Under the pieces are notes generated by a model, which saw only the letters and a list, made by a program, of their open reading frames with translations, ran no database searches and had not been told where the DNA came from. Both the position numbers and the translations under genes were made by a program. Below are positions 1-10,887 of a stretch of DNA of 64,000 nt, piece after piece. Source of the DNA: Annona cherimola (lineage: Eukaryota > Streptophyta > Magnoliopsida > Magnoliales > Annonaceae); NCBI GenBank assembly GCA_030490835.1, contig CM059971.1:45804012-45868011 (forward strand), read 5' to 3'. How positions within the stretch are numbered: the first letter of the stretch is position 1; the number at the start of each line of letters is the position of its first letter.

Positions 1-2139
1 TTCTCAGCCCATTTTCTAGGGTTTAACACATATTCAACATTCATTCATTTCCATTTCTCAAAACAGCGGGTACCCCACACGTTTTGAGACCTGTTTCAAC
101 TCCATACATGCATTACTTCAAAAATTCCTAAAAATCAGATTTAGGGTTTATTCATCCCAAATCTTTTGGGCATCCATCATACCTTAAATCTAGGGTATTT
201 TACCCTACATAGAATACATAAAACATGCAAGTTCGTTTCCATATCATTTTTAACCCAAAATTACAAATTAGGTCAAAATTCCATACTTAGCATTCCATAA
301 TTTAAAAAATCTCATTACTTGAACATAAACCCTCATATATTTAGCATGAATACATGATTCATAACTTAATCAAAACATAAATTCAATACGGCAACTTATC
401 TTGGAGATTTAGGGTTTAACAACTTGGATGTTTCATCCCTTACGCATACTTAACTCCATTTCCATGAACTTAACTTTAAAAATTCATGCTTAAATCTTAA
501 TACTCAATCCATATTCATGCAAAGGCATATTAAAACATCATTTTACAGATTCATTAAGCATGCTTTTCATTTCCAAGTTTTGAGTTTAAAAACTCAAATT
601 ACACAACCCAAAATCATCCCATACTTACTTGGATTTGTAGTAGATCCACTTCTAATTTTTTGAGATGATTTCTCCTTCAATTTCTCGTTCCTTTTTCCTT
701 GGTTTTCCTCTCTAGTTCCTGGGGAATTTTCATGAAGTGCAGCTGGTTCCCTTGGCACGTTTTCAGCACTTAGAACATTTTCCACTTCTTCATTTCATCT
801 CTACGTGCAATGCTATACATGTTGCTGGAATTTCCAGCAGTGGGGCCCACATTTTGCTGCAATTCCACACTCATTCAATGATCCTCTATCTAATTTATGA
901 GTTGGACAAATATGGACCAAGTAAAATGACAACTTTTACTTTTTTACAAATTACAAAATCTGCATCAAAACACGTCAATGTTGTCCATGAATTTTGCACG
1001 TCACTTGCTGCTGAATTTCCAGCAGTTTTGAGATTTTTAAAAAATTACCAAAACATGGTTAATTCATACTCCTAATTACCCTTTAATTCCTCCATAAATT
1101 TGGCACTAAAAAAATCATTAAAATAGCTGAAATTGCCATTTTTCTGCACCTCATTTCACTCCCACTGCAATCTACGGTTCAGCAGTGTATATCCCCCTTT
1201 TGCATTTTTTTTAATTGCTGAAACCCTTCATTATTGGTTGCATAATTCATGTACATTTATCCCAGCAACAAGTGGTATTTAAAAAAAATCAAAAACTCAA
1301 ATGGGCAGCCCCCTTTTCCCCTTGGTCGTCCATGCCATTGCCACCTAAGCTAGGCTTCCATAGCTCCATGATTTTGAGCATTAAATGGGTTAGATAATTC
1401 ATGGAATTTTGCAAATTATTTAAATGCATAAATCTCATCCAAAATCCCTGCAATGGACACCTCACCCTACCTTTTGTCTCATGTACTCAAGTATGGTACT
1501 CCCTCATAAATGCTTTGGTGCTTTTGAGGTGCATGGGTCAAACTTGCTTACCTTTTTCATTGCAGGAACTTTCCCAATATTTCATGCATAATCCAATCCA
1601 TTCAAATTAATTATCTCACCATTTCATTCAACCGTTTCAAATTTCAACTCGATCCGAGTTTTCTAGCTCCCGATATAGTCGTTTAAAGTTGACGGTTGAA
1701 ATGAATTTAGACTTAAAAATTCATAATTCTCATTTCATCAAGAATTTTCATAATCTTTTTATTCCATAATACCAAGCTTAATATTAACAATTTTTGTTCC
1801 AAATTTCACTTGAATCCGCCTTCTAGGCGTTGAGTTATGAATTTTCCAATATTTTCCTTCACACTTGTTAATTTCTATCTTTATTTCCATAATTCATTTT
1901 AAATCATGGAAAATGATTTTTCATGCCATAATTGCACATTTAAATCACAATAATTCATTCTTAACCCATAGCCTCATTTAGGCTCAAAATCATTAATCAC
2001 ATCATTAATGTTAACCCGTAACCCTAATTACCATAATTAGTAAAAATCATGAAATACCTTCATAATTCCATAATTCATAAATAATCATCAAATACATGTT
2101 CAATGCATACACATGGCCTACTTGGGTTAGGGTTTCACA
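1..2139 (-). repeat. Long Ty3-type LTR, left end outside window
   Basis: Non-coding AT-rich sequence whose right end reads GGGTTAGGGTTTCACA, the same terminus as the long LTRs ending at 18058 and 24635. Internal landmarks shared with those LTRs include a passage near 1630-1690 with an AACCGTTTCAAATTTC block, a line near 1800-1835 with TTGAATCCGCCTTCTAGGCG, and repeated notes of 'aatctagggtattttaccct'. Read on the minus strand it begins TGTGAAACCC, so it belongs to a minus-strand element or is a solo LTR. It interrupts the coding end of element B at 2140; the other edge and its target duplication are outside the window. Short ORFs inside it are not conserved. Confidence 0.75.
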
Positions 2140-2141
2140 TC

Positions 2142-2471
2142 TCCTACCTCACCCAGCCTAGGGTTCGCACCGCCACCACGCACCCTAACATAGCTCCATC
2201 TGCAGCGGGTCCCTCCTCGCAGCCGCTATCCACAGCCGAGCGACTAACAAACTTAGAGAATCTGGTGGCCGCCCAAGCTAGGTACCAACGTCAGCATGAC
2301 CGGGCAATGGAGGCCTACTTACAGTGGATCGCGGAGGACTGCCGGATCGACTTCTCCACCCTCCCATCCTTCCCACCGACGCCGCCAGAGGTCCGAGCCT
2401 GCTTCGGGCAGCCACCTCAGCCCCATCCCGTCGACAAGGATGACGAGGACGCGACGGAGTCCGATTCCTGA
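2142..2471 (+). pseudogene. C-terminal end of env-position protein (element B)
   Basis: About 110 codons survive of the C-terminal part of the ORF that sits between protease and 3' LTR in this family. The frame contains a Pro/Ser-rich stretch, then TNLENLVAAQARYQRQHDRA, MEAYLQWIAEDC, FPPTPPEVRACFGQ and an acidic tail DKDDEDATESDS ending at a TGA at 2469-2471. The same blocks appear in element A (6059-6260, minus) and, degraded, at 50370-50600. The N-terminal part was separated by the LTR that ends at 2139. The protein resembles the plant family often annotated as putative plant transposon protein, found at the env position of Athila-type elements; its function is not known. Confidence 0.65.
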
Positions 2472-3297
2472 GGGGAGTCCCAGTCCTTTCTTTTGCATTT
2501 CTTTTTTTTGCTTTTCATTATATTGTATAATTCTCTCAAGTTTGGGGGGTGTATAATTCTCAACATAGGTTTGTTTTTCATTTTAATTTTTGGTATTTTA
2601 TTTTATGTTGCATGTATGTCAATTCCAGCTAATGAAAGTTATTTTTGTTTCAATCCATCTTATTGTGAAAGTGTGCAAGGTTGTGATTAATTCTGACTTC
2701 AAATTGAATTCATAAAAAAATAGGCTATTCAGATTTAAAACCAAGTATAAAAATAGGTTGAAAGTAATATGTGAAAGAATTAAAAGGAATTCCATAATGC
2801 ATTATTGTAATTCAATCACAGGCATATCTTTCAGACCGAGATGATGAAAACTGAACTAAATAAATGCTGGCCAAGTACTTCAATGGGTTCAAAAATGGTA
2901 TTATTTCACAGGAATTACACAAACCTAATTAGTACCCCTAACAAGGCATTAGAAAATAGTTTTAAAAAGGGGGTGGTTGACCTAAGCTGAGATACCGGGA
3001 CTTGGCATCGACAAATGGCAAGGTTCGCGTAAAAAAAACAAAGGAAAATCACAGCAACAACGCTTTAAAAATGAAAATTCCCCCTAGATACCCTGAAATA
3101 TGGTGAGGGGAGCCCAAAAAAAAAATAGATCTCCAGATATCCTAAAATATGGTGAAGAGAATTTTTGCAATAAGTTTGGGGGGAAAAAGAATGTGTAGTT
3201 GTTAAAGATTGAATTCAGTGACTTGATACCATTTGTTGTAACCAGTATATTCAGTTTAATCTTTAGTTTGCTTATGTTCATTAATTTTCTAACCAGT
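2472..3297 (+). other. 3' non-coding region of element B, left part
   Basis: No gene seen. The passage holds a purine tract TTTGGGGGGTGTATAATTC at about 2540, which is repeated in the other copies (reverse complement near 5920-5935; 50706-50725), and then sequence that matches the reverse complement of 5165-5900 in element A. It stops at 3297 where A inserted. Confidence 0.7.
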
Positions 3298-4867
3298 TGA
3301 CGAGCTGCGTATATGTCTATTAAATTGCTCGCTATTTACGTAAGTATACGTGTTGTGTCAAGTAATAAAGAGTGAGTAGAGTATCGTTCCCACGAGGAAT
3401 TATTAATCGGAATTATTATTTAGCTTAACTGCTTTCGAAGGTTGTGAAATTCTAGTTTTGTGAATTAACTAAGCTAACGATTGTGAAACAGAAATCAGAG
3501 TAGAAATCACAAGACTACTGGATACTAAAAGCGAGTTTACTGATTAGGGATGGCAGATGGATAGATCGGAATCCTTGAATCTAAACTATATTGCTATGGT
3601 TCCTGTTAAGCGGATTGCATATGAATTTACTAGCCCAAGTTCATGTATCTTCATATATGTCTTCCAACAGTATATAAAACTAATTACACCCTATTTAAGT
3701 GCTATGTTCCCATGCCATTAAATAAAGTGAAATTGATAAGTTCATAACCTGTATAATGACTACACAGGGTTTAACGGTATATTCATATCCGTTAAACAAC
3801 TCTCCTTACACAAAGGTTGAAACCTGTGCCTTGCACGTGGATCTGGCAAATATCTCCCTTTTCCAAGGGTAAATAGAGCAATTAAATCATCTTACAAGGT
3901 AGCTAATCTTTTAAAAGCATTAAACTCACACATGCAAAGGTAAATTATATGCAATCATATATATAAGCTTAAATATTCATTCCTAAATATTCTAAGAACC
4001 AAGAAATATTACAGTTTAGAATTCAATTCATCCTAACTATCCATCTAATGGAGGTTTAGCTCAAAGACATGATCTTAACATCTCATACATCCAAATAAAA
4101 AGTATTCATAAGGAAGAGAAAGAAAATTGGAAAGAATAAGAAAAACTGTTTTCCGGCAGTTTCCACCAACGGGACTTGAATTCCTTCTTCAATACGAGCT
4201 TTAATCTTGATTCCCGCTTTCTCTTGCACTGTAGTTTGTTCTCCGGCTCTCTTTCCTTTCTTTTTTTTCGCGCGCGAACCCTTAAGTACTATATATAGAG
4301 TCTCCTTTCGCGCACCGTACACACTGGAATATTCGCACACGGATGCGTATTGGTGCCTAGGAGCCAACTCTCTATGTGCTGAGCAGTTTAGACACATTCT
4401 GGAACCGTAGGGATTTTTGCACTGGCGCCTAGGCGCCAATTCCCTGAAGTGGTTTGTAACTTATGGTTTTAGCCATGTTTCACTTGAGTTGCATGTTGAT
4501 GAAGTGGCGCCTAGGCGCCAACTCTCTGGACTGCACCTTCACGTCAGCTGTGTGTGCTGCAAATGGTCAAGGCGTATAGGGTGGCGCCTGGGCGCCAACT
4601 CCCTACCTCTGGATGCCTCAGCTTACCTTCAACTCGTCCGCTCTGCTGCCGTACATCCTGTCCTTCCTATCAAAAATGGAAAACTAAATAAATAAACTAA
4701 AAATGCCTTATTAATGCTAAAATTGCCTAAAAAATAATTAATGCTCCTAAAATGCAAAGCAGATGAAAATTAAGCTAAAAGAGTGCAAACTAAGCCTAAT
4801 CTCTTGAACTAGCACACAAATTAAGTCTGAAATGGGCCATGATAACTCGTAAAAATACGAGTTATCA
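3298..4867 (-). repeat. 3' LTR of element A
   Basis: A 1570-bp LTR reading TGACGAGCTGCG at its left edge and CGAGTTATCA at its right edge; on the element strand it starts TGATAACTCG, with a small palindrome TAACTCGTAAAAATACGAGTTA at the very end. It matches 10888-12481 almost throughout. It carries four copies of the GGCGCCTAGGCGCC type palindrome (centres near 4358, 4430, 4512, 4589) upstream of a TATA box (4290-4298). Confidence 0.9.
4290..4298 (-). promoter_or_regulatory. TATA box of A 3' LTR
   Basis: Reading TATATAT on the minus strand, followed downstream by GC-rich sequence with GCGCGCG and a CT/GA-rich leader. The nearest GGCGCC palindrome is centred 60 bp upstream, the same distance as in the other four LTRs of this family. 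Confidence 0.6.
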
Positions 4868-4881
4868 TACCCCCAAACTTA
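4868..4881 (-). other. Polypurine tract of element A
   Basis: On the minus strand AAGTTTGGGGGTA lies immediately before the 3' LTR start TGATAACTCG. Element B has the equivalent AAGTTTGGGGGTG before its 3' LTR at 12783. This is the expected site where plus-strand DNA synthesis is primed. Confidence 0.8.
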
Positions 4882-5966
4882 AATGTTGCTAGTCCTTGAG
4901 TAACACATGCAAACAAAATGAATGAATGTATGAATGACTGAATGTATGAATGAATGAATGTATGCAGAATAAAAATCAACTCCTTTTTCTTCCGGTTGTG
5001 CATTGATCAATCCACTTAGCCATTTCCCAAGGTCGTGATTAATTCAACTTGAAAAATCCATCATTATACAGACAAGGCATAAATTTTCCTTTCCAAACCA
5101 AGTTACAAGTGGGTGTTAGAATTCTATAGTGCAAAGTTATATTTCAACACATCAATCTTTCATTCGATTAGAAAACTGGTTAGGAACTCAATGAACTCAA
5201 GCAAACCAAGTATTACACTAAATACACTGGTTACAGCAAATGGTATCAAGTCACTGAATTCAATTTCTAACAACTGCATATTCTTTTTCCCCCTAAACTT
5301 TTTGCAAAAATTCTCCTCACCATATTTCAGGATATCTGGAGATTTGTTTTTTCTTGGGCTCCCCTCACCATATTTCAAGGTATCTAGGGAGAATTTTAAT
5401 TTTTTTTGTTTTTAAAGCGTTGTTACTGTGATTTTCCTTTGCTTTTTTACGTGAACCTTGCCATTTTTCGATGCCAAGTCCCGGTTACTCAGCTTAGGTC
5501 AACCACCCCCTTTTTATCTTTTTCTAATGCTTTATTAGGGGTACTGAACATGTTTGAATAATTCCTGTGAAATAATACCATTTTCGAACTCGTTAAAGTA
5601 CTTGGTCAGCCTTTATTTAGTTCAGTTTTCATCATATTGGTCTGAAAGATATGCCTATTATTGAATTAGAACAATGTATTCTGAAATTCCTTTTGAATTC
5701 TTTCACATGTTAATTTCAGCCTGCTTTATACCTGGTTTCAATCTGAATTGCCCATTCTTTCATGAATTCAATTTCAAGTCAGAATTAATCATAGCCTTGC
5801 ATATTTTCACAATCAGATGAATTGAAATAAAGACAACTTTCATTAGTTGGAATTGAAATGCATGCAACATAAACTAAGGCATGAAAATTAAAATGCAAAA
5901 CTAACCTATGGTTGAGAATTATACACCCCCCAAACTTGAGAGATGCATTGTTCTCAATGCATGATC
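4882..5966 (-). other. 3' non-coding region of element A
   Basis: No coding potential. It contains a short GAAT/GTAT-rich tract (about 4917-4965), a line with ATATTTCAGGATATCTGGAG repeated in variant form at 5318-5340 and 5368-5390, and a second purine tract (TTGGGGGGTGTATAATTC on the minus strand, near 5935). The same region is present in element B. Confidence 0.6.
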
Positions 5967-6058
5967 CTAATATGAACTAAAAATGAAAATATAATGAGAA
6001 GTAAAAATAAAAGGAAAGAAAAACAAAAAGAAAGACAAAAAGAAAGGACTGGTACTCC

Positions 6059-7153
6059 CTAAAGAATCACACTCTGTCTCATCCTCGTCGTCGGGCTGGG
6101 GCTGTGATGATTGCCCAAAATAAGCTTGGACCACTGGCGGTGTCGGCGGAAAAGGCGGGAGGGTGGAGATATCGATCTGACGGTCCTCTGCGATCCGCCG
6201 TAGGTAAGCCTCCATCGCTCGATCATGCTGCCGCTGGTATCTGGCATGGGCGGCAACCAGATTCTCCAGGTTGGTTAGCCACTCAGCTGAAGATAGCGGC
6301 TGTGAAGATGGTCCCGCTGTAGGTGGAGCTGACCTGGGGAGTGTACTGGCTGTGCGAACTCGGGGCCGGGTGCAGTAGGAGAGGTCGTCTATGATGGACT
6401 GACAGTTCAGGACCTCCTCTGTCGGCTCCCATCTGACACCGGCTCGCTTGCAGAGCCCGGTGATGAGGGATGGGAAGAAATAGCTGCCTCGTGTGCGGTC
6501 GCACAGGCGCAGATCTGATGGTATATGAGCCTTCCGACGTCGATCGTCAGCCCACTGTAGATGGCGTATAGCAGAAGGGCCCTATACATTGTCACCTCAT
6601 TGACGTGGGTTGACGGCATCATCCCGGCCGAGATGAAGTGGAAAATCATTCACCCGTCATACATCATCTCGCTGCGCTTGAAGGACGTCAGCTGTGCTCC
6701 CGTAGACTTCCAAACCGATGGCTTCTGGCAAAAAGGTCTGGTGATGGATTCTGTATCTCGGTCTTCGCCCTCCAGAAATGCCTCGTACTCGTCCGGGTGA
6801 GGAAAAGACGTCAACCCATAGTAGGTGTTGATCGCCTCCGCATGAAAAGGGACGATCTTGCCTCTGACTTTCACCCGCCCCTCCTCGTGTTCCACTGCGT
6901 TGGCATAGAACTCTTTGACCACGGGAGTAATAGCTGCCGGGAGTTGCGCCACAAACTGCTACCAGCCTCGAGTATGCAAGTTAAGCAGTGGGGCGTCGGA
7001 GAATTCATCTATCTTGATTCCTCTCTCTAGAATCAGATGTCTTTTCTGAAGAGCGTCTCTGTAGCGCTTGAAAGCCTTAGCGGACACAAATTTGTTTGCA
7101 TCGAAGTCGACGGGCTCCTGAACTTTCTTTCTCTTAGCAGATGATGAAGCCAT
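6059..7153 (-). pseudogene. Env-position ORF of element A, broken
   Basis: The frame opens at 7153 with MASSSAKRKKVQEPVDF, then FKRYRDALQKRHLILERGI, FVAQLPAAITPVVKEFYANA, and FHAEAINTYYGL. Two tryptophan codons have become stops, one after HTRGW near 6956 and one after MMYDG near 6648, both TGG to TAG/TGA. A frameshift follows near 6500: upstream of it the frame reads THVNEVTMYRALLLYAIYSG, downstream the conserved GSYFFPSLITGLCKRAG and PSSQPLSSAEWLTNLENL lie in another frame. The normal stop is TTA at 6060-6062, so the frame now runs to 5967. The order of blocks fits the plant family annotated as putative plant transposon protein, which takes the env place in Athila elements. No signal peptide or membrane segment is evident. 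Confidence 0.7.
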
Positions 7154-8074
7154 GTTGTCCCAAAGCAGTCTCAAATGGCTCTTGCAAACCAAATTCCAAC
7201 ACAACCAAGCAATTCAACAAGCCAATAAACAACCAAGCAATCCAGCAATCTAACAAGCAGTTCAACACATCTATAAGCCAAACTCCAGAATGCGCCTGAT
7301 ACAATCACTATGCAACCAATACCAAATAGACACCAACCAATTCCAAGCCAACCAAAGAACTATCCACCCAAATCAATCTCCAAGTCGCAGATCAATCCAC
7401 AAAAATCCACCAGTCCAATCCAATTTTTCACTCAAGCAATCACCAAACACTTCATAGAAATGAAAAGGGACCACAAATGGAGAAATTGTTACCCACAAAG
7501 CTTCCCACCTAAAAATCTGAAGAAGCCTTACTTCTGCATTGGCGCCGGGGCGCGGGGGTAGTGGTGCTTAGGCGCCGATCTGCTGTTAGTCGTTTCCGGC
7601 ACCGCGGTGAAGAAAGGATGTTGATGGGGCTCAAAATGGAGCCCAAATCAAAGGGAAAGTGATGGAAACTTCAATGTGGGTGTTAGGCCTAGGATTTGGT
7701 GAAGAAAAACCGGATTTTAGGATGAACAAAGGGGAAAAGAAGGGAATGAAATGGATGGAGTGGGAAGATGATTCTTTGATGGAATGCAGCTTGATTCGAG
7801 TTGAAATGGCTTGAAATCACTTTGACAAGAATTAGAAATGAGAGGGGAGAAAGAAACGGCACCAGGGCGCCAAGATGTGGTGCCGAGGCGCCTGTGTTCT
7901 TCGGGAAGTTACTCAAGGCGCCGGGGCGCCCCTCTTCGGCGCCTAGGGACCATTTTTTTTAAAGAAACAAAAAGAAAAAAATAAAAAATAATTGCAAATC
8001 AAACTGGAACCAAACAATGGGTTGCCTCTCATTCAGCGCTAAGCTTAACGTCCTCAGCACGACGTTTCTGCTAT
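7154..8074 (-). other. Spacer before env-position ORF, GGCGCC-rich
   Basis: No gene. On the element strand it starts with the motif GAGAGGCAACCCATTGTTTG, of the kind that follows the integrase stop in Athila elements, and goes on with CT-rich sequence towards the ORF start. Two clusters of GGCGCC motifs are present, at 7539-7577 and at 7865-7950, the second with six or so half-sites. These resemble the LTR palindromes but are not evenly spaced. Confidence 0.5.
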
Positions 8075-8998
8075 TCAGTCCTTTTTCAATTTCACCACCT
8101 CGAACTCCTGGTCAATAGGGCTGCAACCTGGAAGTTCTGAACTGCTCTTAGCCCATCGTTTCATGAAGTTGTGCCAAATTTGATTTTTCGGCCAATTTGA
8201 TAGGGGTATTTTGACATGAAAATTTCCAGTTTTATCAAATGCAAACTCCCCTATTCCTTTATTGGCTTTAATATCCATGTCTTGACTTCCCAACGGCTCG
8301 ATTATTTATTTAGGCCTGATGTAACCAGCGAGTCGGTCTTTAACACCGATCGATAATTTATGGCCCCTATTCGCAATCTCCTCTTGGTCTTCCTCAAAAC
8401 TAGCTTGAGGCAGCTTTTTAACCTCTGAATTGCCCATATCAACCCTTAAGCAATCCTCTGGGTTAGTCGGGCTGTGTATAGGCTTCAGCACTTTGAATGT
8501 AACCATTTCATTCTGCACCTGCATGGTTAATTCTCCAGCTCGTACATTGATTATCGCATTGCCCGTTGCTAGAAAAGGCCGACCGAGAATAATGGGTACG
8601 TCTCGATCTTCTTCATAATCCAAGATAATAAAATCTGCTGGAAAAATGAATTTGTCCACCTTGACAAGGACATCCTCAATAATACCTTCCGGGTATGTAA
8701 TGGATCGATCTGCCAGTTGTAGCGTCACGGTGGTAGGTCGAGCTTCCTCGAGGCCTAACTTTCTGAAAATGGACTTGGGCATGAGATTAATGCTGGCTCC
8801 CAAGTCGCATAATTCTCTCCCGAAATACTGGTTGCCAATTGTGCACGGGATTGTGAAACTCCCTGGGTCCTTGAGTTTAGGAGGTATCTTTCTATGCACC
8901 CTTGCACTGGTTTCCTCTGTTAGCGCCATTGTCTCGAATTTCGTCAACCACCTTTTCTTTGATAGCACGTCTTTCATGAATTTGGCGTAGCTCGGCAT
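8075..8998 (-). pseudogene. Athila-type aspartic protease (C-terminal part of gag-pro)
   Basis: The open part, 8998 down to 8306, codes for 230 residues. It shows an N-terminal segment with PSYAKFMKDVLSKKRWL, then the protease core: FTIPCTIGNQYFGRELCDLGASINLMPKS (active-site region, residues about 48-76), TVTLQLADRSITYPEGI, DFIILDYEEDRDVPIILGRP and FLATGNAIINV. The active site reads D-L-G-A rather than D-S/T-G-A; this form is common in Athila. A stop after AGYIRPK is followed in the same frame by another 72 residues to 8075 that I do not recognise. It is continuous in frame with gag upstream. Reverse transcriptase should follow but does not. Confidence 0.75.
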
Positions 8999-9041
8999 TT
9001 GTTTTAATGCTTCGACGAGAGGTATATTAATGTGCAGCTAC

Positions 9042-10690
9042 TTCAGTACATCGAGAAATTTCTTGAACTAACCCTCCTTTTTAGATTTTTCGAATCGCTG
9101 AGGAAATGGAGGAGGTGGCATTGGATTCGTGGCGATTTCAGCATCTGTTTGATTTTGAGTTGCAGCTGGTTCCTTTGTCTCTTGTGATTACTGAATCAGA
9201 GGGTTAGTGGGTTCAGTCACCAACTCTGGTGGAGTTGGGTCTGGTAACTGTTTTCCACTGCGCAATGTGACTGCTTGGTCTTGTTCTTTTCCTTTGCCTT
9301 TCGGGTTTTGCTCAGTGTCGCTCGGCAACGATCCTGGTGGTCGGTTGTTCAGGGTTGAGGCCAGTTGGCCTATATGAGTTTCCAAGTTCCTATTTGTCGT
9401 GATCTGGGATTGCATAAACTGCATGAAGAGATTTTTCAGATTCAATTTCTTTTCTTCTCGCGGTGGTGGAGTGAACCTCATTGGTCTTGTGGGCTATTGC
9501 TACGGCTGCTGCTGCGGGAATCCAGGCGGCTGATGTGGCCTCGTCTGGTTGTTCCATGAGAAGTTAGGATGATTTCTCCAACCTGAGTTGTAGTTGTTTC
9601 CATATTGATTAGCTGGGTTTCTCTAGAAATTTCCCACGTAATTAATGGACTCCGGGTTGGAGGCACATTCATCATTGGGATGGCCGAATTCACCACACCA
9701 CGTGCATATGTCTGCTGCTGTTGACTGCTGTGGTGTCGACGTACCTAATGCACTGACGTTGGCTGGCCAGGACAAGTTCTGAATTTACTGAGACAAAGCG
9801 TCGATGTGGACCTTTATCGATGAAACCGCATCCAGTTGGAGTAGACCTGCACCTCTGCTTCTGTCTAATGGCAATTGATAAGTGTTGGCCGCCATGTTTT
9901 CGAGCAGGGTGTATGATTCCCGATAGCTTTTTCGTAGCAGAGATCCGTTTGATGAAGAATCCACCATGTGACGGGTGGAATCCTGGAGACCGTTATAGAA
10001 AATCTGAATTTGTACCCATGGCTGAATTCCATGATGCAGGCACTTTCGGAGCAGGTCTTTGAAATGATCCCATGCCTCTGATAGGGTCTCCTCGCCGTGT
10101 TGCTGGAACGAAACTATATCCATTCTCAGCTTGGCTAACTTGGCTGGCAGAAAGTATTTTTCTAGGAATTTCTGAGCCAAGTCATTCCATGTGTTGACGG
10201 TGTTAGGTGGCAAAGAGTCTAGCCACTCGGAAGCTCGATCACGCAGGGAAAATGGAAACGTTTGAAGTCGCATTGCTTCGTCGGAGACTCCGTTCTGCTT
10301 GAAGGTGTTCATAATCTGCAAAAAATTCAGCAGATGGCAGTGTGGGTCTTCAGATGCAAGACCTCCGAACTGTCCGATAGATTGGAGCATCTGGAAAATC
10401 ACCGGTTTGATTTCAAAATTATTGGTGTCAATCGGAGGAGGCGCAATGCTAGTCTGAACAGCATTTTAGCCAAGCGCAATCAGATCCCAAATTGGCTGGT
10501 CCAAATCAACTTGAGGTGGATGATTTGGGATCTCGATCCTCTGGTTTTCCGGCTGGTTTGCATGGACATTATCGCCTTGGTTCTCGATACGCTCCATTGT
10601 ATGCTGTTGGTTTCTAACCTCCTTGCTCTTTCGGCGCCTTCTCAAATAGGTTCTTTCGGGTTCTAGATCAAAAGGGATGATAGTCTCCTT
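9042..10690 (-). pseudogene. Athila-type gag
   Basis: Gag capsid and nucleocapsid of element A. The longest open stretch (10402-9785, 205 aa) has QFGGLASEDPHCHLLNFLQI, FPFSLRDRASEWLDSLPPNT, WNDLAQKFLEKYFLPAKLAK and SEAWDHFKDLLRKCLHHGI, the typical Athila gag order. Further down the frame a zinc knuckle CTWCGEFGHPNDEC (CX2CX4HX4C) is intact near 9690, and then KNLFMQFMQSQITTNRNLE and PPGSLPSDTEQNPKGKGKEQ. All parts lie in one frame that continues into protease, broken only by point stops (I count about eight, mostly TAG/TAA in place of Gln or Trp). No good ATG remains; the likely old start lies near 10690. Confidence 0.8.
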
Positions 10691-10863
10691 TCCAGCTCTG
10701 CCTCAGCGCATGGAATATGAGATAATTCTGCAAAAACCAACGAACTTGAACTAGCAGAAAGAAAAAGAAAAAGAAATTCTAATCTAAAAGAAATACTAAA
10801 AATAAGATATTCTACTGAATTGTACAAGAAAGCAATGAAACTAAATATAATTGGTTAAGCAGT

Positions 10864-10881
10864 TCCCCGGCAACGGTGCCA
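10864..10881 (-). other. Primer-binding site, tRNA-Asp type
   Basis: On the minus strand, six bases after the 5' LTR end, the sequence TGGCACCGTTGCCGGGGA differs by one base from the TGGCGCCGTTGCCGGGGA used by Athila elements and complementary to tRNA-Asp. It fixes the strand and the 5' LTR of element A. Confidence 0.85.
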
Positions 10882-10887
10882 AAAACT

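Noticed and set aside
737..1610. ORFs of 60-112 codons in the left LTR
   Set aside because: Located in a non-coding LTR; the equivalent positions in the related LTRs do not keep the frames.
4207..4695. Small ORFs across the GGCGCC palindromes of the Athila-type LTR
   Set aside because: Not kept in the other LTR copies; they follow the palindromic repeats in whatever frame is open.
6104..7030. Plus-strand ORFs opposite the env-position ORF of element A
   Set aside because: Shadows of the minus-strand coding region, whose relatives in B and at 50430 confirm the coding strand.
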